DNA from: an uncultured Phascolarctobacterium sp.
GTDB lineage: Bacteria; Bacillota; Negativicutes; Acidaminococcales; Acidaminococcaceae
DNA length: 64,000 nucleotides
Direction of reading: 5' to 3'
NCBI RefSeq assembly: GCF_937920985.1
Contig: NZ_CALDXR010000043.1
Coordinates: forward strand, 1-64,000
Part shown: one piece after another, positions 42,615-50,044 of the stretch
How the letters are laid out: every line of letters begins with the position of its first letter
How positions within the stretch are numbered: the stretch's first letter is position 1
Notes under the pieces: generated by a model
The model's database searches: none
What the model saw: the letters and a program-made list of their open reading frames with translations, nothing else
What the model was told of the DNA's origin: nothing
Made by a program: the position numbers and the translations under genes

Positions 42615-42680
42615 GCGGCGTATCATGATATGGTGCGCCGATTTTTTGTATATGATATAATGAGAAGAGGATAGGAGGAT
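42615..42680 (+). promoter_or_regulatory. Terminator plus extended -10 promoter module, copy A
   Basis: Hairpin CGGCGTATCAT / ATGGTGCGCCG with T-run, then TGA-TATAAT (42653-42661) and GATAGGAGG. The same terminator/promoter/leader unit occurs at 44759-44825, and its terminator alone at 44371-44402. Confidence 0.65.
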
Positions 42681-42685
42681 AGGTT

Positions 42686-43345
42686 GTGAATAGTATAGAT
42701 TGGAATAATATAGTTATACGAGAAGATTGTCCTGTAAGATTTGAAGTTTTGCCGCGAGAAGCAGGTTGGGCTGATGTTAAGTGCTGCATAAATGCTATAG
42801 AATTTACGTCATATGTTGCTACAATTTGGCATACTAGTATTCCGACTGGTTTATTAGAAGCAGCTTATTTTTTCTTTGACTATGATAACCAGCATGAAAA
42901 ATTTTTTATTGAAACAGAAGAATATTAAGGTCCATTTATCGATAATGATGGCAATGAATGGGCTAGCGTCCCTGAAAAAGTTAGCTTTATGTGGGACGAA
43001 GAGCCTGGAACTTATGAATGGAATATAAATTTTGATTTGCATTATTTTAATAAGCCTGATGCTATGCTGAATATTAATGTTAAAAGATCTAGTGATAGTG
43101 AAAACAAGGCGTATAAGACTAAAATTTGGTTAAGCGATTTTGCGTATGCTGTAGCGAAATGTTTTACGGAGTGTTTGAAGAAATATGGAATAAATACCTA
43201 TCATTTTTATACTTGGACTGATGATATAAATATACGGCAACTGTTAGTTGTTAAAGCATTTGCTTTAGGCTTATTATCTAAGGGTGATGAAGTGCTTAAT
43301 TTGAATTTTGAGGATGAGCTTAAGCTTTTGCAGATGGATATGTAA
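42686..43345 (+). pseudogene. Unknown protein gene with an in-frame ochre codon
   Basis: From GTG 42686 the frame gives 80 codons to TAA at 42926-42928 and then runs on in the same frame to 43345; the two parts together would be a ~219-residue soluble protein (…FFIETEEY, stop, GPFIDNDGNEWASVPEKVSF…) with no break in its hydrophilic, aromatic-rich character. Either a nonsense mutation in one gene or two adjacent genes; equal frame and no ribosome site after the stop favour the first. No family recognised. Ribosome site GATAGGAGG. Confidence 0.65.
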
Positions 43346-43364
43346 CGTATTGAGGGAGCGTTTT

Positions 43365-43946
43365 ATGGCTAACAAGATAAACATACCTGAATCTGAAGAG
43401 TATATCTTAATAGATGAGGATCGTATACCGATATATACCGGAGAACACGATGAACATTCTTATGTGTGGTACGGAATATCTGATGGTAATAGTGGTGAAG
43501 TCAATTTTAAGGTTCATATTTCTATAGATGAAGATGATTCAGCCTTTTTGCTAGAGGATATTTTTGTACGTTACTTTGATGCAAAATATAATCAAGACAT
43601 TTATATGCCTGCTGATGAATTTGAGCATTGGGGTGATAATTTTTATCCGTTAAGTGTAGTTAAGCAGATATTACAAGAGCTGGAAGAGCTTGTGATGTTG
43701 TTGGAAGGTAATCCTCATAGTTCACGAATACATGAGATTATTGATTTGAATCGTGCCATTAAGGCTTATCGTAATATCAGCTTACGAATATGCTTTGATG
43801 ATACAATACCTCTTGAAGAAAAATTAATATATATGCTTCCTAAAAAAGTCGTGCTTATAGATTTTTATAGTCGTTTTATTCATTATGTAAGAAAAATGAT
43901 AGATGAAAATCAGAATGCGGAATTTTTTATAGTATCGGGACCTTGA
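43365..43946 (+). CDS. Hypothetical protein, unknown function
   Basis: 193 residues from ATG 43365 with GAGGGAGC ahead; the open frame upstream to 43308 overlaps the previous gene. Acidic, soluble, beta-rich N-terminal half (DEHSYVWYGISDGNSGEVNF) and helical C-terminal half. Position after another unknown acidic protein and near barnase/barstar suggests an immunity-type or accessory protein, but nothing in the sequence proves it. Confidence 0.6.
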   Translation: MANKINIPESEEYILIDEDRIPIYTGEHDEHSYVWYGISDGNSGEVNFKVHISIDEDDSAFLLEDIFVRYFDAKYNQDIYMPADEFEHWGDNFYPLSVVKQILQELEELVMLLEGNPHSSRIHEIIDLNRAIKAYRNISLRICFDDTIPLEEKLIYMLPKKVVLIDFYSRFIHYVRKMIDENQNAEFFIVSGP

Positions 43947-43992
43947 AAAAACATAAACAAAAGAGATGTAAGGTAAAAATAGAAGATAAATA

Positions 43993-44040
43993 AAAAACAT
44001 ACAACGGCAAACTTCACAGTTTGTTCGTTGTATGTTTTTT
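43993..44040 (+). terminator. Terminator overlapping toxin promoter 5 (duplicate of 42235-42282)
   Basis: Same 14-base stem AAAAACATACAACG / CGTTGTATGTTTTT and nearly the same loop. The identity continues upstream into AGAGATGTAAGGTAAAAA (43962-43979), which at 42204-42221 is the last codons and stop of the flavoprotein gene. Confidence 0.8.
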
Positions 44041-44124
44041 GTTTTATATGTTAAAATATGTTTTAAGACAACCGTTTACGGGGTGGCATTGCCGAAATTC
44101 TCTAAGAGAATCGAGGTGATGTCT
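44028..44124 (+). promoter_or_regulatory. Promoter and structured leader of toxin copy 5
   Basis: TTGTAT (44028-44033), 18-base spacer, TAAAAT (44052-44057). Leader begins near GACAACCGTTTACGGGGTGG; hairpin ATTCTC-TAA-GAGAAT sits just before the ribosome site CGAGGTGATG. Confidence 0.58.
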
Positions 44125-44211
44125 ATGAGGAACTATGATTTCAAAGACCTGATGGCTTTTGGCATGTTCATTCTGGCATTGCTGACTTTTATCTTTCAGT
44201 ACAGCAGATAG
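44125..44211 (+). CDS. Holin-like type I toxin peptide, copy 5
   Basis: 28 residues: MRNYDFKDLMAFG, span MFILALLTFIF, tail QYSR. Closest to copy 1 rather than to copy 4, although its flanks match copy 4. GAGGTGATG before ATG 44125. Convergent with the antisense RNA at 44224-44309. Confidence 0.75.
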   Translation: MRNYDFKDLMAFGMFILALLTFIFQYSR

Positions 44212-44223
44212 TCTAGACATAGA

Positions 44224-44309
44224 AAAACCGCCTCTGTAATTTGCAGCTACAAGGCGGTTTTTCAAACCAAATTCAAACGGCAACCCACCTTGTGGGCGGT
44301 TGTCTTCTT
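44224..44309 (-). ncRNA. Predicted antisense RNA antitoxin, copy 5
   Basis: Minus-strand promoter TTGAAA (44344-44339), 17-base spacer, TATATT (44321-44316). Family hairpin complement at 44279-44304; bidirectional terminator CCGCCT (44228-44233) / AGGCGG (44252-44257) with T5 on both sides. Confidence 0.68.
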
Positions 44310-44370
44310 ACTCATAATATAACATAAAGCGGAGATTTTTTCAAGGAATCACTTGTGAACTTTTGGGGGA

Positions 44371-44402
44371 TGGCGTATCATGATATGGTGCGCCGATTTT
44401 TG
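44371..44402 (+). terminator. Terminator copy B of the GGCG...GCGCC module
   Basis: GGCGTATCAT / ATGGTGCGCC followed by T5. Matches 42615-42647 but the promoter part that follows there is lost here. Confidence 0.65.
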
Positions 44403-44541
44403 TTAATCTAGTTTTTTATGAAGCTGGTATTTTTTTGGACTTACAAAGTAATTTTTCATTTGTAACTGATTATGGTGAATTTATTCATAAATCTTGAATT
44501 GTTTTCATGAAAAATATATAATATATTTAGAGGTGATTTTT

Positions 44542-44715
44542 ATGATTTATTTCTTCGGTATAGTCTCTGGAATATTATTCTTGATTTTCGTTGCAATATA
44601 CGCAATGATAGAAATGCATATTAATTACAAAAGAAGCATTCCGAAACTAAAAAAATTCACCCGAATCAATCCGGATGGTACAACGTCTACATATTATCGT
44701 AGAGTTGACAAATAA
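44542..44715 (+). CDS. Small single-span membrane protein, unknown function
   Basis: 57 residues from ATG 44542 (AGAGGTGAT ahead). N-terminal hydrophobic span (IYFFGIVSGILFLIFVAIYA) and a basic C-terminal tail (YKRSIPKLKKFTRINPDG). The frame extends upstream to 44494 without a ribosome site. It is unlike the 28-residue toxins. Confidence 0.55.
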   Translation: MIYFFGIVSGILFLIFVAIYAMIEMHINYKRSIPKLKKFTRINPDGTTSTYYRRVDK

Positions 44716-44758
44716 GAATTTTGATATGTCTTTGGCAGATAATTTTTCTATAAGCTAG

Positions 44759-44825
44759 TCGGCGCATTACGAGATGGTGCGCCGATTTTTGGTATATGAT
44801 ATAATGAGAAGAAGATAGGAGGGAT
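44759..44825 (+). promoter_or_regulatory. Terminator plus extended -10 promoter module, copy C
   Basis: CGGCGCAT / ATGGTGCGCCG hairpin with T5, TGA-TATAAT (44797-44805), then GAAGATAGGAGG before ATG 44831. Near-identical to 42615-42680. Confidence 0.65.
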
Positions 44826-44830
44826 AGGTA

Positions 44831-45439
44831 ATGATTATCAGAAATGCAATCAAGTGTAAAATATGTGGCGATATAATAGAGTCATTTTCTGTTCATGACT
44901 ATAAAGTTTGTTCCTGTGGCGCTTGTGCAGTAGATGGTGGTCATGAATATCTAAGACGTTTGGCAAAATCATTCGATGATATTATTGAGTTGAGCGAAGT
45001 TGTGAAAAATGATTTGTACTTTATGTGTTATATGGTGGAGCGTGTGGCCCGTAAGCTAAAGCAGCATAACGCTTATGTAGTTAATACTATAGGCGAGGCT
45101 GAGCTGCGTCATTTAATCAGCGTAGCCAACGTGCTGCACAGTGTTAATCCTATGCAGGTTGAAGCTGATTGGATTGCAGCTTATCACCTGCAACAGGGTA
45201 TTTTTGATATCACTGCGGTTGATAAGGATTTATGCGAGCAAATTCCGGCGGCTACTGCGATGGGCAAGGTATATATGCGTCTTATTCTTGCTACATTGCA
45301 GCCTGATGAGGATTACGTTCAGGGCATGCTGCGGGTATATAATAATCCTATTTGTGAAGTGATTGATAATTATAATGCCAGTGCCTATTATGAGCCTTCG
45401 TATGTAATCGCAAGAGCTTATAATGATGGTGGTTTTTAA
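44831..45439 (+). CDS. Protein with N-terminal zinc-ribbon (DUF7695-like) domain
   Basis: 202 residues. The first ~45 residues, MIIRNAIKCKICGDIIESFS to CSCGACAVDGGHEYLRRL, match a small conserved zinc-ribbon domain (CxxC...CxC) often found as a stand-alone protein. The remaining ~155 residues are helical and unassigned. Lies directly before the barnase gene and shares the promoter module with the broken gene at 42686. Confidence 0.65.
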   Translation: MIIRNAIKCKICGDIIESFSVHDYKVCSCGACAVDGGHEYLRRLAKSFDDIIELSEVVKNDLYFMCYMVERVARKLKQHNAYVVNTIGEAELRHLISVANVLHSVNPMQVEADWIAAYHLQQGIFDITAVDKDLCEQIPAATAMGKVYMRLILATLQPDEDYVQGMLRVYNNPICEVIDNYNASAYYEPSYVIARAYNDGGF

Positions 45440-45454
45440 GAAAGGAGCATTCTT

Positions 45455-45985
45455 ATGCAAAAACTTTTAGCGTTCTTCCTAGCGATGCTGCTCAGCGTCA
45501 GCATAATTGCCGGCTGCGGCAGTAACAGCCCTAAGACCAACGATAAGCAGACAACCCAGACAACAAATGTTAATACAACCAAAAGCAACAACGGCCAGAA
45601 TACTGCGGCCAACGTCAAAGCAAACAGCGGCAAAATCAAAATCAGCGAAAGCGCTGCTTACACCGACAAGGTGCACGTTGCTGCCTATATCAACGAATAT
45701 AAGCGCCTGCCACACAACTATATCACGAAAAACGAGGCCAAAAAGCTGGGCTGGCAGACAAAAGGCACCCTCGACAAGGTTGCACCGGGTAAATCCATTG
45801 GTGGAGACCGCTACGGCAATTACGAGGGCAAGCTGCCGAAGAAAAACGGCCGTAACTGGAAGGAATGCGACATTGATTATGTGAAGGGCAATCGTAATGC
45901 GAAGCGCATCGTCTTTTCCAACGATGGCCTGATTTACTACACTGGCGATCATTACAAGTCTTTCAGCAAGCTTTACGTAAAATAA
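45455..45985 (+). CDS. Barnase-family secreted ribonuclease with lipoprotein signal
   Basis: 176 residues. Signal peptide with a lipobox-like VSIIAGCGSN near residue 20-28, then a low-complexity Asn/Thr/Lys linker, then a complete barnase domain from about residue 70: LPHNYITKNEAKKLGW, VAPGKSIGGDRYGNYEGKLP (general-base Glu in the loop), RIVFSNDGLIYYTGDHYKSF (catalytic His in the DHY motif). Cuts RNA as a guanyl-preferring endonuclease. Likely exported and anchored in the envelope, or released. The barstar gene follows after 10 bases. AAGGAGC ribosome site. Confidence 0.92.
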   Translation: MQKLLAFFLAMLLSVSIIAGCGSNSPKTNDKQTTQTTNVNTTKSNNGQNTAANVKANSGKIKISESAAYTDKVHVAAYINEYKRLPHNYITKNEAKKLGWQTKGTLDKVAPGKSIGGDRYGNYEGKLPKKNGRNWKECDIDYVKGNRNAKRIVFSNDGLIYYTGDHYKSFSKLYVK

Positions 45986-45995
45986 GGAGATTATC

Positions 45996-46265
45996 ATGAG
46001 AACAATTACATTAGACCTTGAGCGCATGACCTCTGTGCCTGCGCTGCATAAATATCTGCGCAGCGCGCTAGCATTGCCTGTGTACTATGGCGCCAATTTA
46101 GACGCACTGTATGATTGCCTGACGGAGATTGCCGAGCCGACGCAGCTCATTGTGCCTGCTGATATTACCGACAATGAAAAGCTGGGCCGGTATGGCGAGC
46201 AGCTGCTGCAGGTTTTGCAGGACGCAGCGGAAGAAAACGATAATTTACAGGTAACGGTAAAATAG
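45996..46265 (+). CDS. Barstar-family ribonuclease inhibitor
   Basis: 89 residues. Barstar pattern: LDLERMTSVPALHKYLRSAL then LPVYYGANLDALYDCLTEI, with the YGxNLDALxDCL segment that plugs the barnase active site. Cytoplasmic protector against the ribonuclease encoded immediately upstream. AAGGAG precedes the ATG. Confidence 0.95.
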   Translation: MRTITLDLERMTSVPALHKYLRSALALPVYYGANLDALYDCLTEIAEPTQLIVPADITDNEKLGRYGEQLLQVLQDAAEENDNLQVTVK

Positions 46266-46271
46266 CAATAC

Positions 46272-46302
46272 GAAGGGCGAGCCTTGGCGGTTCGTCCTTT
46301 TT
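46272..46302 (+). terminator. Rho-independent terminator
   Basis: AAGGGCGAGCC / GGTTCGTCCTT (G-T pairs) then TTT. Confidence 0.7.
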
Positions 46303-46328
46303 ACTTTTATTCGCAGGCGTGATATAAT
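46300..46328 (+). promoter_or_regulatory. Promoter of the ABC-F gene
   Basis: TTTACT (46300-46305), 17-base spacer, TATAAT (46323-46328) with TG in the extended -10 position. Confidence 0.6.
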
Positions 46329-46364
46329 TTTAGAGTGTAAATTTTTTACAGGGAGATAAGTAAA

Positions 46365-48257
46365 ATGATTTTAAGTGCAGAGGATTTGTCGTACAGCTAT
46401 GGCGACAGATTGTTGTTTGAAAATATTACATTTAACGTAGAAGAGGGCGACAAGTACGGTATTATCGGCGTCAACGGTACCGGTAAAAGTACTTTGCTGC
46501 GCATGATTGCCAATCACGAGGCCGGTGACGGCAAGCTGACGATTCCCGGCGGCGTGGTGATGGAATATCTGCCGCAGGATCCGCCGTTTGAGGCAGATGC
46601 AACTGTGTTGGAGCAGGTTTTTAAAGGCGATTCCCCGCTTATGGTGCTGTTGCGCGATTACGAAACTGCGGTGGAGCAGGCTGCAGCAGAGCCTGATAAC
46701 AAAAAACTGCAGAAACATTTGCTGGATTTGCAGCAGCAGATGGATGATAAATATGCCTGGCAGCTGGAAAGTGAAGCGAAGGCGGTGCTCACGCAGCTTG
46801 GCATTACTAACCTGCAGCAGCAGATGGGCGAGCTGAGTGGTGGTCAGCGCAAGCGCGTGGCCTTGGCCGGCGTGCTGGTGCGTCCTTCTGACCTGCTGAT
46901 TTTGGACGAGCCCACCAACCATATGGATAACGCTACTGTTGCCTGGCTGGAGCAAAAGCTGTTGGCGCGCAAGGGCGCTTTGCTGATGGTAACCCATGAC
47001 CGTTATTTCTTTGACCGTGTTGTTAACCGCACCTTGGAGATAGATGGTGGTAAGGGCTATGTTTATGTCGGTAACTATAGCCTCTTCCTGCAAAAGCGTG
47101 AGGAACGCCGCATTGCGGAGGCCTCTGCTGCGCAAAAGCTGCGCAATATCTACCGCCGCGAGCTGGCGTGGATCAGTCGTGGTGCGGAAGCACGTCGTAC
47201 CAAAAAGAAGGACCGCGTGGAGCGCTTTGCTCAGATTGAAGCGGAAGTGAAGAATGTGAAGACGGAAGCAAATCTGGAGATGTCCTCTGTCAGCAGCCGT
47301 CTTGGCAAAACTATTATCGAGCTGGAAGATATCGGTATGGTGTGGGACGGCAAGGATTATATCAAGGATTTCAGCTATATCCTGCTGCGTAATGACCGCA
47401 TCGGTATCGTCGGTCCTAACGGCGCAGGCAAATCAACGCTGATGGATATCATTGCCGGTAAGCTGCAGCCTACGAGCGGCGAAATGCGCGTAGGCCAGAC
47501 TGTTAAGATTGGCTATTTTGCACAGCACAGCGAGTTTCCCGACAGCAATATGCGTGTGTTGGAATATATCAAGGAAGCAAATAATTACATTGAAACGGCC
47601 GACGGTCAGCGCATCAGTGCGGCACAGATGCTAGAACGCTTCCTCTTTCCGCCGGAGCTGCAATGGGTGCCGGTGTCCAAGCTCAGTGGTGGCGAAAAAC
47701 GCCGTCTGTATCTGTTGCGTGTGCTGATGACGGCACCGAACGTGCTGCTTTTGGACGAACCGACAAATGACCTGGATATTCCGACACTTTCTGTTTTGGA
47801 GGATTATCTGGACAGCTTTGCTGGTGCGGTTATCGCCGTTTCCCATGACCGTTATTTCCTCGACCGCTTTGCGCAAAAGATTTTCGCGTTGGAGCAGGAT
47901 GGCAGCATAAAGCCGTATATCGGCGGCTACAGCGATTATGTAGAAGCTCTGCAGGAGGAAAGCGCGCAGCAGGCGCAGCCTGTTAAGGCTAAGCCGGTGG
48001 CTGCGGCGAAGCCTGCCGAAGAGCCTGCCAAGAAGAAAATGACCTACGGCGAGCGCCTGGAGCTGGAGCGATTGGACCAGGAGATTGCGCGTAGTGAGGC
48101 GGAGCTGAAAATGCTGGGTGCGGAAATCAACCAATGTGGCAGTGACTTCACCCGCTTGGCAGATTTGACGAAGCAGCAGGAGGCGGTGCAGCAAAAGCTG
48201 GATGAGATGGTGGATCGCTGGGCTTATCTTTCCGAATTGGCAGAAGCAGAAGGCTGA
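46365..48257 (+). CDS. ABC-F family ATPase (Uup/YdiF-like)
   Basis: 630 residues with two ABC domains and no membrane spans. Domain 1: GIIGVNGTGKSTLLRM near residue 35, signature LSGGQRKRVALAGVL, Walker B LLILDEPTNHMD. Domain 2: GIVGPNGAGKSTLMDI near residue 345, LSGGEKRRLYLLRVL, VLLLDEPTNDLD. A linker of about 80 charged residues separates them and a coiled-coil C-terminal extension (residues ~560-630) is typical of Uup/YdiF. ABC-F proteins act on the ribosome E site, some giving antibiotic protection. Which subtype this is cannot be told here. Confidence 0.93.
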   Translation: MILSAEDLSYSYGDRLLFENITFNVEEGDKYGIIGVNGTGKSTLLRMIANHEAGDGKLTIPGGVVMEYLPQDPPFEADATVLEQVFKGDSPLMVLLRDYETAVEQAAAEPDNKKLQKHLLDLQQQMDDKYAWQLESEAKAVLTQLGITNLQQQMGELSGGQRKRVALAGVLVRPSDLLILDEPTNHMDNATVAWLEQKLLARKGALLMVTHDRYFFDRVVNRTLEIDGGKGYVYVGNYSLFLQKREERRIAEASAAQKLRNIYRRELAWISRGAEARRTKKKDRVERFAQIEAEVKNVKTEANLEMSSVSSRLGKTIIELEDIGMVWDGKDYIKDFSYILLRNDRIGIVGPNGAGKSTLMDIIAGKLQPTSGEMRVGQTVKIGYFAQHSEFPDSNMRVLEYIKEANNYIETADGQRISAAQMLERFLFPPELQWVPVSKLSGGEKRRLYLLRVLMTAPNVLLLDEPTNDLDIPTLSVLEDYLDSFAGAVIAVSHDRYFLDRFAQKIFALEQDGSIKPYIGGYSDYVEALQEESAQQAQPVKAKPVAAAKPAEEPAKKKMTYGERLELERLDQEIARSEAELKMLGAEINQCGSDFTRLADLTKQQEAVQQKLDEMVDRWAYLSELAEAEG

Positions 48258-48339
48258 GCTTGACAAGCAGGCTGCTTATTGTTAAAATTAAATCTGAAAA
48301 ATTGTTGTGGATTTTTTCTGATTCAAGAGTCATCTTTTC

Positions 48340-48376
48340 GCCACACGACTGTGTTTGCAGCCGTGTGGCTTTTGTT
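48340..48376 (+). terminator. Rho-independent terminator
   Basis: Perfect 8-base stem GCCACACG / CGTGTGGC, then TTTTGTT. Confidence 0.8.
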
Positions 48377-48402
48377 ATATTAGGGAAAATGGGAGTAAGG
48401 AT

Positions 48403-49761
48403 ATGCTAAAAATTTTACACAAGGATTATAAGGATAAGGTTAAGCGTCTGCTGAGCGTTATGCTGCCGATTATCGGTACGCAGATTGCGATTATGGGCAT
48501 GAACTTTTTTGATGCCAGTATGTCCGGGCAGGCTGGCGATGCGGATTTGGCCGGCGCTGCGATTGGCGGTAATATCTGGATGCCGGTGCAGACCTGCTTT
48601 GCAGGCATTCTGCTGGCGGCGATGCCTTTGATTGCCAACCTGTTGGGTGCAGGCGAAAAAGAAAAAATCTCTACGGTAGTACGTCACGGCATGCTGTTGG
48701 CTGTAGCCTTTTCCGTGCTGATAATTGTCGGCGGCGTTATCTTCCTGCCGCCGTTTTTGCAGGGCATGGGATTGGCGCCGGAGGTTTATAACATTGCGCT
48801 GTGGTATATGGCCGGCCTGGGCATAGGCGTGTTGCCGTTCTTTCTCATTACGCCGCTGCGCAGTCTTGTCGATACACTTGGCTATACTAAGCTTTCGATG
48901 AAGATTTATCTTTTGGCGCTGCCTGTCAACGCCTGCCTGAACTATGTGCTGATTTTCGGCAAGCTTGGCTTGCCGCGCCTGGGCGGCATTGGTGCCGGTG
49001 TAGCAACGGGCATTACCTTTTGGCTGCTTTTGGTGATGTTCGCGGTGGTGGTGATGAAGCTGCAACCGTTCAGGCAGTACGATGTGCTGGGCTTTGTGCG
49101 TCCTGTTAAGCATTTGGTGGCAGAATATCTGCGCATTGGCGTGCCTATGGGCGTGGCCATTTTTATGGAAACGAGTATTTTTGGTGTTGTGGCGCTGTTC
49201 ATTGCCAAATTCGGCACGGAGGTGATTGCTGCGCATCAGGCGGCACTTAACTTCTCGTCGCTTATTTACATGTTCCCCATGAGCTTCTCGTTGGCGCTGA
49301 CGATTGTGGTGGGCGTTGAATATGGTGCGAAAAACTATCAGGGAGCGCGTGATTACACTGCCCTGGGCCTGGAGCTGAGCCTTTTTATCGCTATAGTTTA
49401 TATGGCACTAGAGCTGGTGGCACGTGAGTATATCGCGCTCATTTATACAACGAATCCGCATGTTATTGAGCTGGTGAAGGTGTTTATTATTTACGCTTTG
49501 CTGTGGCAGGGAGGCGACGCAATAGCGGCGCCGATTCAGGGTATTTTGCGTGGCTATAAGGATGTTAACGCTACATTTTGGTGCAGCATGCTGGCCTATT
49601 GGGCAATCTGCCTGCCGGTGGGCCTGCTTTTGGATTACAAGTTTAATAACGGTGCCTTTGCTTATTGGCAGAGTTTAGATATCGGTGTAATCTGCAGTGC
49701 TGTCGTTTTGTCGTTGCGTCTTGTTTTGCTGCAGCGCAGGATAAAGAAAGATGAAGAATAG
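48403..49761 (+). CDS. MATE family multidrug/cation exporter
   Basis: 452 residues with about 12 membrane spans. MATE hallmarks: MLPIIGTQIAIMGMNFFDAS near the N-terminus, TPLRSLVDTLGYTKLSMKIY, AAHQAALNFSSLIYMFPMSF in the second half, and QGILRGYKDV. Exports drugs or metabolites against sodium or protons. Start at ATG 48403 with AGTAAGGA; the open frame upstream overlaps the terminator. Substrate unknown. Confidence 0.92.
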   Translation: MLKILHKDYKDKVKRLLSVMLPIIGTQIAIMGMNFFDASMSGQAGDADLAGAAIGGNIWMPVQTCFAGILLAAMPLIANLLGAGEKEKISTVVRHGMLLAVAFSVLIIVGGVIFLPPFLQGMGLAPEVYNIALWYMAGLGIGVLPFFLITPLRSLVDTLGYTKLSMKIYLLALPVNACLNYVLIFGKLGLPRLGGIGAGVATGITFWLLLVMFAVVVMKLQPFRQYDVLGFVRPVKHLVAEYLRIGVPMGVAIFMETSIFGVVALFIAKFGTEVIAAHQAALNFSSLIYMFPMSFSLALTIVVGVEYGAKNYQGARDYTALGLELSLFIAIVYMALELVAREYIALIYTTNPHVIELVKVFIIYALLWQGGDAIAAPIQGILRGYKDVNATFWCSMLAYWAICLPVGLLLDYKFNNGAFAYWQSLDIGVICSAVVLSLRLVLLQRRIKKDEE

Positions 49762-49763
49762 AT

Positions 49764-49794
49764 AGGGAGCGGCGTAAGCTGCTCCTTATTTTGT
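49764..49794 (+). terminator. Rho-independent terminator
   Basis: GGAGCGGC / GCTGCTCC hairpin with GTAA loop, followed by TTATTTTGT. Confidence 0.65.
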
Positions 49795-49800
49795 ATTTGA

Positions 49801-49855
49801 AATGTAGTTGTATAATAGAATAATGTGCGCATACAATATTCGTTAGAAAAAATGA
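49801..49855 (+). repeat. Shared upstream element of rloA, copy 1
   Basis: 55 bases matching 52100-52154 at most positions (AATGTAGTTGTATAATAGAA, a GTGCGCATAC palindrome, then ATATTCGTTAG). Each copy stands upstream of an ATPase gene (rloA here, the DUF4143 ATPase there). Contains a TATAAT in this copy, so it may be a promoter/operator. Confidence 0.6.
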
Positions 49856-50044
49856 TAGAATATTAAACAATGCCAATAGTTTAGACTTTGGGTGAAAAAC
49901 GCCTAAACGCACTTCTAGTAGCAGGCAAAAAAGCAAATTTGAAATTTTATATGCCGTTTTCAGTAAAACATTTTCTAAAACAGGCTTATAAAATTGATTT
50001 TTAGCGTTTTTAATGTTACAATGAGCATGAAAGGAGTTGATTTC

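Noticed and set aside
5262..44304. The repeated GACAACCGCCCACAAGGTGG hairpin as a CRISPR repeat
   Set aside because: Copies are kilobases apart or in full modules with promoters and terminators, without regular spacers or cas genes.
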